Program-made: the position numbers and the translations under genes
Origin: Methylomonas rapida
Lineage (GTDB): Bacteria > Pseudomonadota > Gammaproteobacteria > Methylococcales > Methylomonadaceae
Length of the DNA stretch: 64,000 nt
NCBI RefSeq assembly: GCF_024360925.2
Contig: NZ_CP113517.1
Location: 2,046,001 to 2,110,000, forward strand
Direction: 5' to 3'
In this document: positions 29,730-37,257 of the stretch, one piece after another
Numbering within the stretch: the stretch's first letter is position 1
Layout: every line of letters starts with the position of its first letter
The notes under the pieces: generated by a model
Told to the model about the DNA's origin: nothing
Seen by the model: the letters and a program-made list of their open reading frames with translations, nothing else
Databases searched by the model: none

Positions 29730-30659
29730 ATGAAAATCTTGATAGTCGATGATAGTCGGCTGATTCGGCAAATCGTGACGGAGTGTTTGAAACATTTCGG
29801 TCACGATTTGGCCTATGCCGAAAACGGTTCCGAGTGCCTGAAATACGTTGCCGAACACAATGTCGATTTGATTCTGATGGACGTCGAGATGCCCAATCTG
29901 AATGGCGTCGAGGCGACCAAGGCGATTCGCGAATTGAAGCAAGCCGATTGGTTTCCGATTATTTTCTTGACCACCCGGGATGACGACGTCACGTTTACCA
30001 ACGGCATCATGGCGGGCGGCGATGCCTACTTGCTAAAACCCATCAATCCACTCCGGCTGCAGCATACGATAGTCGCAATGGAGCGAATTTACTTGATGCG
30101 GCAAAGGCTCAAACAAGCCCAGCAAGAAATGGAAAAACTGAACCAGGAATTGGAGCATTTATCGCTATACGACCAGTTGACCGGGCTCGCCAATCGGCGC
30201 CACTTCGATAATACCCTGGAGGCGCAGTTCGCCTGGGCCAGGCGGCACAAGTCTCCGCTATCGCTGATCATCTGCGATGTGGATTTTTTCAAAATTTACA
30301 ATGACAGCTACGGTCATCAGCAAGGCGATGACTGTCTCGCGCAAGTGGGCAGGATCTTGCAAGCGCAAACCAAGCGGCCAACGGATTTGGCTTGTCGATA
30401 CGGCGGCGAGGAATTTACCGTGATCCTGCCCGAAACCCATGCGCAAGGCGCGCGAACATTCGCCGAAAATCTGCGGCTGGCCGTGTTGGATCAAGCCATT
30501 CCGCATGCGGGTTCGAAGGTGTCGGATCGTGTCAGCTTGAGTCTGGGCGCGGCGACGTATATTGGGCAATATCAGCGCGCCATGGAACTGACCAAGGCCG
30601 CCGATGGGGCATTGTATAAGGCCAAGGAAAATGGCCGGAATCGGGTGGAATCAGCTTAG
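29730..30659 (+). CDS. Response regulator with GGDEF output (REC-GGDEF)
   Basis: This 309-residue soluble protein has an N-terminal receiver (LIVDDSRLI; phosphoacceptor near Asp51 in LILMDVEMPNLNG; Lys in LLKPINP). A coiled-coil linker (about 125-145) and a GGDEF domain with intact GGEEF near residue 225 (RYGGEEFTVIL) follow. It should make cyclic di-GMP when phosphorylated. The architecture resembles PleD/WspR-type cyclases. Its stop overlaps the GTG start of the next gene by one base, so it probably heads the four-gene operon ending in beta-RFAP synthase. The cognate kinase is unknown. Confidence 0.92.
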   Translation: MKILIVDDSRLIRQIVTECLKHFGHDLAYAENGSECLKYVAEHNVDLILMDVEMPNLNGVEATKAIRELKQADWFPIIFLTTRDDDVTFTNGIMAGGDAYLLKPINPLRLQHTIVAMERIYLMRQRLKQAQQEMEKLNQELEHLSLYDQLTGLANRRHFDNTLEAQFAWARRHKSPLSLIICDVDFFKIYNDSYGHQQGDDCLAQVGRILQAQTKRPTDLACRYGGEEFTVILPETHAQGARTFAENLRLAVLDQAIPHAGSKVSDRVSLSLGAATYIGQYQRAMELTKAADGALYKAKENGRNRVESA

Positions 30660-31588
30660 TGACCTATCGAGCCAAAGATTTTATTGAAACTGAACGCAAT
30701 CTGCTTTTTGCGATCGTCGCCGACGGCACCGAGTTCAACAAGGTGCTGTGTTATCTGCGTTACGCTCGTGTCGACGGCCAGTGGCGAAAATTGGCGACCG
30801 ACAGCGCCAATGGATTGCTGCAGGCCCAGCATCCCGAATTTTTACATTATTCCGAGGTTTTGGGCGCCCATCTGCATGCGGTAGCCGAAGAAAAAATCGT
30901 GCGCCACTTTCAGCCAAAAACCGTTTTGCGCCGGTTGCTGGCGGAAGAGTCGACCGATCCCGTGATTCGCGATTTGCAAGGGCTCTGTGCAATGCTGCGA
31001 GCCAATCGCCTCGATCTCGAACATTTTGGCGTGACGGGGTCGATTTTGGTGGGCATGCAGAATCATGCTTCCGACATCGATCTGGTTTGTTACGAGCGTG
31101 ACGCCTTTCATCGAGCCAGACACATCGTGCAAGCCTTGATTGCCCAGGATCATTGTCAAACGCTCAATGAAGACGACTGGTTGAGCGCCTATCAGCGCCG
31201 TGCTTGCGATTTTGCGTTGGATGAGTACATTTGGCACGAGCAGCGCAAGTACAACAAGGCGATTTTCAATCAGCGCAAGTTTGATTTATCGCTGTTGGCG
31301 GCCACTCCGGCTCAGAGTCCGCGCCGTTACCGAAAATTGGGCTTTGTGCAGGTAGAGGCCGACGTACTCGATGATGCGCTGGGCTTTGATTATCCCGCCG
31401 AATTTACCCTGAAACATCCACAGATCGATAGCGTCGTTTGCTTTACCGCGACCTACACCGGTCAAGCCAGGGCCGGTGAACGCATAGCGGTGGCCGGGCA
31501 GTTGGAAGTCGACGATTCGGGCAGACAGCGCATCGTGGTGGGTTCCAATCGAGAGGCAATAGGCGAATACATCAGGGTACTGCGGTGA
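30659..31588 (+). CDS. Nucleotidyltransferase-superfamily protein of unknown role
   Basis: This 309-residue protein has a polymerase-beta-like nucleotidyltransferase core in the middle: GVTGSILVGMQNHASDIDLV (about residues 123-142), the GS..DxD pattern that binds metal and nucleotide. About 120 residues of unrecognised sequence precede it. The C-terminus (VCFTATYTGQARAGERIAVA) looks like a small beta domain. It resembles archaeal-type predicted nucleotidyltransferases. The start is GTG at 30659, overlapping the previous stop, and its own stop overlaps the HAD start by 4 nt. Its tight place in an operon with beta-RFAP synthase hints at a role in cofactor synthesis or in nucleic-acid modification, but this is inference. 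Confidence 0.65.
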   Translation: MTYRAKDFIETERNLLFAIVADGTEFNKVLCYLRYARVDGQWRKLATDSANGLLQAQHPEFLHYSEVLGAHLHAVAEEKIVRHFQPKTVLRRLLAEESTDPVIRDLQGLCAMLRANRLDLEHFGVTGSILVGMQNHASDIDLVCYERDAFHRARHIVQALIAQDHCQTLNEDDWLSAYQRRACDFALDEYIWHEQRKYNKAIFNQRKFDLSLLAATPAQSPRRYRKLGFVQVEADVLDDALGFDYPAEFTLKHPQIDSVVCFTATYTGQARAGERIAVAGQLEVDDSGRQRIVVGSNREAIGEYIRVLR

Positions 31589-32265
31589 AGCCAACGCCGC
31601 GATTTCGCGCCGTGATCCTCGATATGGACGGCTTGGTGCTGGATAGCGAAGCCGGTTATTTCACGGCCTGGCAACTGGCGGCCGAGGCCATGGGTTATCG
31701 CTTGAGCCGGGATTTTTGCGAATCTTTGTCCGGTACTCACGGTTCCGTGATTAGCCAGCGATTGATCGAATATTTGGGTGCGGATTTCGATATCGACGAT
31801 TTTTACCGCTTGAGTGGTCAATTCTGGCGAGAACGGGTCGAACTGCATGGCATTCCGGTCAAGAATGGTTTCGATGAATTGCTGCGATGTCTGCGTGCTT
31901 ACGGCCTGCCGTATGCCTTGGCCACCAACAGCCGGCGCGTCGATGCGGAGTATTGCCTGGCACGGGCCGGATTGAGCGAAGTTTTTTCCGTCATCGTTTC
32001 ACGCGATGAAGTCGCCAATCCCAAGCCGGCGGCGGATGTGTTCGTCAAGACCGCCGAAGCGTTGCAGGTTAAACAACAGCATTGTCTCGTGCTGGAGGAT
32101 TCGCCGATCGGCGTCGCCGCGGCCAATGCCGCTTGTTGTCCCTGTATTTTCGTGCCATCGTGTTTGCCGGCGGATATGCACGCATCCCGACTCGCCGATT
32201 TCGTGATGCGGGATTTGGCCGAAGTGGCCGATTTTATCTCGGCGGCGTTTTGTCATCCGTTATAA
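31585..32265 (+). CDS. HAD-superfamily phosphatase/phosphoglucomutase-like
   Basis: This 226-residue HAD hydrolase has the motif I nucleophile in VILDMDGLVLDSE (DxDG), motif II in ALATNSRR, and motif III/IV in KPAADVFVKTAEAL and VLEDSPIGVAAANAA. The cap is a helical insertion after motif I, as in beta-phosphoglucomutase and phosphoglycolate-phosphatase types. The substrate cannot be told. The GTG start overlaps the upstream stop, and beta-RFAP synthase begins 33 nt downstream. A phosphatase acting on a pathway phosphoester would fit the context but is not shown. Confidence 0.82.
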   Translation: MKPTPRFRAVILDMDGLVLDSEAGYFTAWQLAAEAMGYRLSRDFCESLSGTHGSVISQRLIEYLGADFDIDDFYRLSGQFWRERVELHGIPVKNGFDELLRCLRAYGLPYALATNSRRVDAEYCLARAGLSEVFSVIVSRDEVANPKPAADVFVKTAEALQVKQQHCLVLEDSPIGVAAANAACCPCIFVPSCLPADMHASRLADFVMRDLAEVADFISAAFCHPL

Positions 32266-32298
32266 TGCCGATTGATATTTGTTACGGAACCTGAGGTC

Positions 32299-33258
32299 GT
32301 GAAGCCGCATTACGAAAAAGTCACTGTCATAGCGCCGGCGCGTTTGCATATGGGGTTTATCGATTTGAGCGGCGAGCTCGGTCGGCATTTTGGCAGCATC
32401 GGCGTGGCGTTGAACGACATCAATACCGAATTGACCGTGAGCTGCGGTGCTCGATTCCGCGTCCAGGGTCCTGGGGCGGAGCGGGCGGCCAAGTCCGCCA
32501 GACGCTTGTGTCAGACTCTGCGGATCCCCGAAGAATTTGAAATTTCGCTTGCCGCCGCGATTCCGGAACATATCGGTCTCGGTTCCGGCACGCAAATGTC
32601 GCTGGCGCTCGGCGTGGCCTTGAGCGCGTTTTATGGCCTGGGCTTGAGCGTAAGGGATATTGCCAAGCTCACGGATCGCGGGGCGCGCTCCGGAATCGGC
32701 ATTGGCGTGTTCGAAAACGGTGGCCTGGTGGTCGATGGCGGGCGCGGGCCGGATACTGAAACCCCGCCCTTGCTGTCTCGCATGCCGGTGCCGGAGTCCT
32801 GGCGATTCATCCTGGCATTCGATAAGCGCGGCCAGGGCCTGCATGGCGAGCAGGAGGTCAACGCCTTCAGGCAATTGCCGCCTTTTCCGCGTTCGGAAGC
32901 AGAACGCCTTTGCTACTTGTTGTTGATGCAGGCCTTGCCCGCGTTGGCCGAGCAAAAGTTGACATTGTTCGGTGAGGTGATCACCGAATTGCAAGCGTCC
33001 GTCGGCCGGCATTTCGCGCCGGTGCAGGGCGGAATTTTCACCAGCCCCGAAGTGGCGGCGGCGATGACATGGCTGCAGCAGCAGGGGGCGGTGGCCATAG
33101 GCCAAACCTCATGGGGGCCGACCGGTTTCTGCGCGGTGGCCAGCCCGGAGCGGGCCGACGAATTGCTCGCACAATTACGGCAAAGGTTTACTTCCGAGCA
33201 TTTGCTGTTCAGCGTGGTCGGCGCGCGCAATCATGGCGCCGACATCATCGCGCTTTAA
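32299..33258 (+). CDS. mptG: Beta-ribofuranosylaminobenzene 5'-phosphate synthase
   Basis: This enzyme joins 4-aminobenzoate (or 4-hydroxybenzoate) with PRPP, releasing CO2, in the first committed step to tetrahydromethanopterin. The 319 residues match the GHMP-kinase-like family: RLHMGFIDLSGELGRHFGSI near the N-terminus, the glycine-rich loop GLGSGTQMSLALG (about 93-105) and SGIGIGVFENGGLVVDGG. The GTG at 32299 was chosen over a TTG at 32272 because a TGAGG site precedes it. This gene is the clearest marker of H4MPT-dependent formaldehyde metabolism. It converges on soxZ with a 4-nt shared TTAA. Confidence 0.93.
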   Translation: MKPHYEKVTVIAPARLHMGFIDLSGELGRHFGSIGVALNDINTELTVSCGARFRVQGPGAERAAKSARRLCQTLRIPEEFEISLAAAIPEHIGLGSGTQMSLALGVALSAFYGLGLSVRDIAKLTDRGARSGIGIGVFENGGLVVDGGRGPDTETPPLLSRMPVPESWRFILAFDKRGQGLHGEQEVNAFRQLPPFPRSEAERLCYLLLMQALPALAEQKLTLFGEVITELQASVGRHFAPVQGGIFTSPEVAAAMTWLQQQGAVAIGQTSWGPTGFCAVASPERADELLAQLRQRFTSEHLLFSVVGARNHGADIIAL

Positions 33259-33578
33259 ACTTCTTCTTCGATGGCATGTTCGACGTGGTCGTCGAACCCC
33301 TGGTTGTCACGCCAGCTGACAACCAAACGATCTCCTGCGCGGACGTTCTTCAAACGAAAGCTGAAAAACGGGTCCTTGGACATGCTGCCGCCTAGCTCGG
33401 CGCTGATGACGGCCTTGCCGTTCAGTTCCAGGGTCAGTTCTTGAATGAAATGCGCGGGTATCAACTCGCCGGTCAACGGGTCGCGGTTGCGGCCATTTTC
33501 CATCGGGTGCTTGATCAATACCTTGATTTCGGTAACTTGCGCCAGACGCTGGCTTCTGATTTTGATGCTGCTTGCCAT
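33255..33578 (-). CDS. soxZ: Thiosulfate oxidation carrier protein SoxZ
   Basis: SoxZ is the immunoglobulin-fold partner of SoxY in the periplasmic carrier of the Sox sulfur oxidation pathway. The 107 residues begin MASSIKIRSQ and contain EIKVLIKHPMENGRNRDP and SKDPFFSFRLKNVRAGDRL, both characteristic of the family. SoxZ lacks its own signal peptide and is exported with SoxY. The ATG at 33578 overlaps the soxY stop by one base (TAATG). No soxA, soxX or soxB is within the window. Confidence 0.93.
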   Translation of the reverse strand: MASSIKIRSQRLAQVTEIKVLIKHPMENGRNRDPLTGELIPAHFIQELTLELNGKAVISAELGGSMSKDPFFSFRLKNVRAGDRLVVSWRDNQGFDDHVEHAIEEEV

Positions 33579-34036
33579 TAGCCCGTCCCGCAGCCGCCTT
33601 GCACGACTTTGACCCATTGCCGCCTACGCAACAAACGGCCGTCCTGCTGGGCAATCACGACCACATGACAGCTTTCGGCCATTTTGATGCGCGCGGTCAG
33701 ATAAAGCGCAACTGATTGATCGAATGCAAACTCGGCCGCCAGTGGCGTGGGGTTTTTCTCCACCCAAATATAAATCCTGTCGATTCGTTCGAGCGTGCTG
33801 CTGAGGGTAAGCGGCACCACGGCGCCGTTTTCGGCGACTTCCGGCAACTGGAGGACGAGTTCGTCGCTATCGACGATTTCCTGGTTTCCGAATACTCGCG
33901 CAAAAAGCCTGTCGAATTCAGCCGTGGCGAAGTGTTCCCGCGGCCAAGCGGCGACAGCCCGGTTTGGCGGCAGGGACATCGCGAATGTTCCGATTGCCAG
34001 CTGAATCAGCCTTTGCATGAATGTTCGGCGTTGCAC
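33578..34036 (-). CDS. soxY: Sulfur-carrier protein SoxY
   Basis: SoxY carries sulfur intermediates covalently on a C-terminal cysteine. The 152-residue protein has a twin-arginine signal (MQRRTFMQRLIQLAIGTFAM), the carrier domain (VPLTLSSTLERIDRIYIWVE) and the terminal GGCGTG with Cys149. The common terminus is GGCGG, so the last residues are slightly different. The GTG at 34036 was preferred over the ATG at 34018 because it includes the twin-arginine motif. An FNR-like box lies 24 nt upstream. soxZ follows with a 1-nt overlap. Standalone soxYZ pairs occur in other methanotrophs. Confidence 0.92.
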   Translation of the reverse strand: MQRRTFMQRLIQLAIGTFAMSLPPNRAVAAWPREHFATAEFDRLFARVFGNQEIVDSDELVLQLPEVAENGAVVPLTLSSTLERIDRIYIWVEKNPTPLAAEFAFDQSVALYLTARIKMAESCHVVVIAQQDGRLLRRRQWVKVVQGGCGTG

Positions 34037-34059
34037 GAAATTTAATAACCTTTATTTTA

Positions 34060-34073
34060 TTGATGTATATCAA
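34060..34073. promoter_or_regulatory. FNR/CRP-type binding site
   Basis: The 14-mer TTGATGTATATCAA is a perfect match to the FNR consensus TTGAT-N4-ATCAA. It lies between divergent soxY and the small membrane protein gene. On the plus strand its centre (34066.5) is 41.5 bases before position 34108, the class II activation distance, with a -10-like TATTGT just ahead. On the minus strand TTGATA within it could serve as a -35 for soxYZ. Anaerobic or low-oxygen control is inferred. Confidence 0.65.
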
Positions 34074-34094
34074 AAAGCCGTTTTTGCCTTTTGC

Positions 34095-34122
34095 TATTGT
34101 AGCCGCCGTTGCATATGCAACG
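34095..34122 (+). promoter_or_regulatory. Putative promoter -10 with a 16-bp palindromic operator
   Basis: TATTGT at 34095-34100, preceded by TGC (extended -10 type), lies at the right distance from the FNR box. A perfect palindrome, CGTTGCATATGCAACG, spans 34107-34122 and covers the predicted start of transcription. That is where a repressor would block initiation. No regulator gene is nearby to name. Confidence 0.5.
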
Positions 34123-34154
34123 CCATTTTAAAAACATCAACAGGAAGGTACAAA

Positions 34155-34349
34155 ATGAGTGAAGTCCAACAAAAAGATAACTTTTTGCTTTACGTTATTC
34201 TGGCTGGCGCGGTCGCAGCGGGTGCCGTATTTATGGTGAAAAATGCAGAGCATGACAAGTATGCGGCGGCGGCTCAAGCAATCTCCGAAGATAGCAGTAA
34301 TTCGGCTTACCGCAACGACGTGCTTCACAGCGGCGGCGCAAAAAAATAG
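34155..34349 (+). CDS. Small single-pass membrane protein, unknown function
   Basis: This 64-residue protein (MSEVQQKDNFLLYVILAGAV..) has one membrane helix (about 9-29) and a polar tail (EHDKYAAAAQAISEDSS). No family is recognised. An AGGAAGG ribosome-binding site sits 7 nt before the ATG at 34155, and the leader carries a perfect FNR-type site at activating distance, so it is a credible gene in spite of its size. An association with low-oxygen metabolism or with soxYZ is inference only. Confidence 0.7.
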   Translation: MSEVQQKDNFLLYVILAGAVAAGAVFMVKNAEHDKYAAAAQAISEDSSNSAYRNDVLHSGGAKK

Positions 34350-34441
34350 TCTTTCCTTATGAGCACTGGCGAACGTCGGTTTGTTGGCTAGTGCAAAACA
34401 TTGATGGCTTTTGATCCACTAAAGCCGGCATCAATATGTCT

Positions 34442-34471
34442 GCTTCCCTTGCCACCTCAAGCAAGGGAAGC
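34442..34471. repeat. 10-bp hairpin between the small membrane gene and mtnP
   Basis: The arms GCTTCCCTTG and CAAGGGAAGC pair perfectly around a 10-nt loop. It lies 24 nt beyond the mtnP stop on the minus strand and about 90 nt beyond the small plus-strand gene. No T-run follows, so it is a possible processing or pause site rather than a classical terminator. Confidence 0.45.
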
Positions 34472-34494
34472 CGCCCCATTATAACGGCAGCCAG

Positions 34495-35232
34495 CTATGA
34501 TAATAGTACCGTCGCCTTCAGCAAGGCAATTGCTTTATTCATGCCGATTTCCAGATTTCTCTCTATTTCCGCCATCGTGATTTCGCCAGCCACGATGCCA
34601 GCGCCCCAATTGGCGACTACCGAAATATTGGCATAAGCCATTTCGAGTTCTCTTGCCAGGGAAGCTTCCGGCATGCCGGTCATGCCGACTAAGTCGCAAC
34701 CGTCCTGCGCCAGGCGTTTGATCTCGGCCACGGTTTCTAGGCGGGGGCCTTGCGTGCAACCATAGGTGCCGTTAGCCGTGATAGCGATGCCGGCATCATT
34801 CGCGGCCTGGATGATGCGTTGACGCAAGTCGGGCGAATAGGGCTCTGTGAAATCGATATGGGTTACGTGTTCCAGATCGTCGGCAAAAAACGTATGTTCT
34901 CGGCCATAACTGTAATCGATCAGTTGATCGGGAATGGCAATATGCGCTGGCGCCATGGCCGAGCTGATGCCGCCGACGGCCGCAACCGCGATAATCTCGG
35001 TCACGCCTAATTGTTTAAGTCCCCAAATATTAGCCCGATAATTGATTTTGTGCGGCGGGATTCGATGGGGATTGCCGTGTCTGGCCAGAAAAACCAATTG
35101 CCTGCCATTTATTTTGCCAAACACATAGTCCGCCGACGGTGCGCCGAAAGGCGTGTCCAGGGTTTTCTGGCCGATGATGGTCAAATCGCTGATTTGAGTC
35201 AGGCCGGTGCCGCCGATGATTGCCAATGTCAT
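34495..35232 (-). CDS. mtnP: S-methyl-5'-thioinosine/thioadenosine phosphorylase
   Basis: This purine nucleoside phosphorylase of the MTA type cleaves methylthio-nucleosides with phosphate to free base and methylthioribose-1-phosphate. The 245 residues start MTLAIIGGTGLTQ and contain FLARHGNPHRIPPHKINYRA, AVGGISSAMAP, TYGCTQGPRLETVAEI and LVGMTGMPEASLARELEMAY, all family signatures. Its gammaproteobacterial relatives beside nagZ (for example PA3004 of Pseudomonas aeruginosa) prefer methylthioinosine. The ATG overlaps the hpt stop (TAATG). It is the last gene of nagZ-hpt-mtnP. Confidence 0.93.
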   Translation of the reverse strand: MTLAIIGGTGLTQISDLTIIGQKTLDTPFGAPSADYVFGKINGRQLVFLARHGNPHRIPPHKINYRANIWGLKQLGVTEIIAVAAVGGISSAMAPAHIAIPDQLIDYSYGREHTFFADDLEHVTHIDFTEPYSPDLRQRIIQAANDAGIAITANGTYGCTQGPRLETVAEIKRLAQDGCDLVGMTGMPEASLARELEMAYANISVVANWGAGIVAGEITMAEIERNLEIGMNKAIALLKATVLLS

Positions 35233-35774
35233 TAAGACTCCTTGCAAGCATAAATGCCTGCCGCGTTTCTGAGGTAACCTTTGTAATCCATGCCGTAACC
35301 GAACAAATAATGGTTGGCTACCCGCAAGCCGACGAAATCGGCCTGGATGGGTTTGTCACAGCCTGTTTTCTTGTCCAGGAGTACAGCGGTATGCACGGCC
35401 GTGGCGCCTTGTTCCTGGCACCAGTCGACGATGGCTTTCAGGGTATGGCCTTCATCCAGAATATCGTCGACAACCAACACATGACGTCCCGCTAGCGGCG
35501 TGGTCGGTGTAAACAGCCAATGCAGTTCGCTGCCCGAGGTGGCATTGCGGTAACGGCTGGCGTGCAGGCTGTCGAGGGTCAACGGAAAATCCAGCCTCGG
35601 CAACAGTTTTCCGGTAGCGATGATGCCGCCGTTGATCACGCACAATACCAGCGGATTTTTATCCGCCAATCGGGCTGAAATGGCGGCTGCCATGTTGTCC
35701 AGTGCCATTTCCACTTCCTGCTGATCATGCAGCAAGACGGCTTGTTGTTTGACGCGATCGATTTCGTTAAGCAT
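35232..35774 (-). CDS. hpt: Hypoxanthine-guanine phosphoribosyltransferase
   Basis: HPRT salvages hypoxanthine and guanine with PRPP. The 180 residues contain the PRPP-binding loop HVLVVDDILDEGHTLKAIVD (about residues 95-114), VLCVINGGIIATGKLLPRL and DFVGLRVANHYLFGYGMDY, all family features. It overlaps nagZ by 8 nt upstream and mtnP by 1 nt downstream. Coupling to mtnP makes sense if methylthioinosine phosphorylase releases hypoxanthine that this enzyme then recycles. The ATG at 35774 is fixed by the overlap. Confidence 0.94.
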   Translation of the reverse strand: MLNEIDRVKQQAVLLHDQQEVEMALDNMAAAISARLADKNPLVLCVINGGIIATGKLLPRLDFPLTLDSLHASRYRNATSGSELHWLFTPTTPLAGRHVLVVDDILDEGHTLKAIVDWCQEQGATAVHTAVLLDKKTGCDKPIQADFVGLRVANHYLFGYGMDYKGYLRNAAGIYACKES

Positions 35775-36783
35775 GGGCTTCCACTAACTGCAGGATTTGT
35801 TGGGAGACTTGCTGCCATTTTTCATTTTGCAACAAGGCATTGCCATCGAATTGCGGCCGGCCTCGCATGGCCTGCAATCGCCGTTCCCTGTCGCTGCTTT
35901 GCTTGATGGGGAGTTTGTCCAATACGTGCTCGGCGGCTTCCGGGTTGTTGCAGACCAATAACATGTCGCAGCCGGCCTGTTGCGCCAGTTGCGCGCGCTC
36001 GAGAAAACCACCGACGCCGGCCGCGCCTTCCATGCTGAGGTCGTCGCTGAAAATGGCGCCGTCGAATTGCAATTCCTCGCGCAAGATTTGTTGCAGCCAG
36101 ATTGTGGAAAAACCGGCCGGCAATTCATCGACCGCCGGATACACCACATGAGCTGGCATGATGGCTTCCAGTCCTTGTTCGATCAGGCGGGCAAACGGCA
36201 GCAAGTCTCTTGCACGGATTTCTTCCAGTGGCCTGGGATCGACCGGCAGGGTCAGATGCGAATCCAAAGCGACGGCACCGTGTCCCGGAAAATGTTTGCC
36301 GGTTGCGGCCATGCCGGCGGCCCGCATGCCACGCTGGAAGGCGCCCGCGAGCTCTGCGGCCTGTTCGCTGTCGCTGGAAAAGGAACGGTTGCCGATGATT
36401 TCGCTGACGCCGCAATCGACATCGAGTACCGGGGCAAAACTGAAGTCCAATCCCACCGCCAACACTTCCGCCGCCATCAACCAACCGGCGGCCTCGGCCA
36501 ATTCAGGATGTTGCGCATACGCGGCGGCAGGCGGCAGTCGGGTAAAGCCGTTTTGCAAGCGTTGCACCCGGCCGCCTTCCTGGTCGACTGCGACCAAAAT
36601 GTCGCCCTGGCGCGCGGCGCGAATCGCCTTGACCAGGGCCTGGACTTGTTTGGGATTGTCGTAATTTCTGGCAAACAAAATCAACGCGCCGGTATTGGGA
36701 TGGTTGATTTTTTCCTTGTCCAGCGAGGTTAATTCGTGGCCTTCCAGGTCTATCATGACCGGGCCTATGGGTTGTGCTCTCAT
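35767..36783 (-). CDS. nagZ: Beta-N-acetylhexosaminidase NagZ
   Basis: NagZ removes GlcNAc from anhydromuropeptides in the cytoplasm during peptidoglycan recycling. The 338 residues fit glycoside hydrolase family 3. Motifs include GPVMIDLEGHELTSLDKEKI, VAVDQEGGRVQRL, GNRSFSSDSEQ, the KHFPGHGAV loop with the catalytic His, and the nucleophile Asp in FSDDLSMEGA. The ATG at 36783 gives the full family N-terminus. It is the first gene of nagZ-hpt-mtnP. In some gammaproteobacteria NagZ products control ampC; no such gene is here. Confidence 0.95.
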   Translation of the reverse strand: MRAQPIGPVMIDLEGHELTSLDKEKINHPNTGALILFARNYDNPKQVQALVKAIRAARQGDILVAVDQEGGRVQRLQNGFTRLPPAAAYAQHPELAEAAGWLMAAEVLAVGLDFSFAPVLDVDCGVSEIIGNRSFSSDSEQAAELAGAFQRGMRAAGMAATGKHFPGHGAVALDSHLTLPVDPRPLEEIRARDLLPFARLIEQGLEAIMPAHVVYPAVDELPAGFSTIWLQQILREELQFDGAIFSDDLSMEGAAGVGGFLERAQLAQQAGCDMLLVCNNPEAAEHVLDKLPIKQSSDRERRLQAMRGRPQFDGNALLQNEKWQQVSQQILQLVEAHA

Positions 36784-36849
36784 GATGCAATCGTTAAAAA
36801 TGAAATATACTGCTAGCGGTTTATTGCCACCATTATATGAGGAAACACC

Positions 36850-37257
36850 ATGCGAAAATTGATTTTATTGGCCCTGATGCTGCTGTTACCGACTTGGGGA
36901 TTTGCCAAGTCCGAGGAACATGGAAGCGATGGAAGTTCAGGACCCGTGATCGAGTATGTCGAAATGGGGCCTAAATTCACCGTCAATCTGGCCGAGCCGA
37001 AAAAATATTTGCTGGTGAACGTTCAGTTGCTGGTGGAAGGCGCGGAGAACGTGGACGTCGTCAAGAAACACATACCGATGTTGCGCCATGAAACGATCAT
37101 GAGCCTGAGCGGCATGAACAGCGCCGATGTGCAGACCATGGAACAGCGGGAGGCCTTACGGATAAAAACCAAGGAATTACTCAACCAGTCGCTGGAAAAG
37201 GTCCATGGTGCCGCGGGATTCAAGGACGTTTTCTTCTCCGAGTTCCTGGTCAATTAA
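36850..37257 (+). CDS. FliL-like protein with cleavable signal
   Basis: This 135-residue protein resembles the flagellar basal-body protein FliL in its C-terminal domain (KKYLLVNVQLLVEGAENVDV, then VQTMEQREALRIKTKELLNQ and a terminal FFSEFLVN). Instead of a membrane anchor it has a signal peptide (LILLALMLLLPTWGFA), so the protein is probably periplasmic. It lies far from any flagellar genes in this window and stands alone, with a GAGGAAAC ribosome-binding site. It shares a TTAA stop overlap with the convergent HIT gene. A role near the flagellar motor is possible but not shown. Confidence 0.8.
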   Translation: MRKLILLALMLLLPTWGFAKSEEHGSDGSSGPVIEYVEMGPKFTVNLAEPKKYLLVNVQLLVEGAENVDVVKKHIPMLRHETIMSLSGMNSADVQTMEQREALRIKTKELLNQSLEKVHGAAGFKDVFFSEFLVN

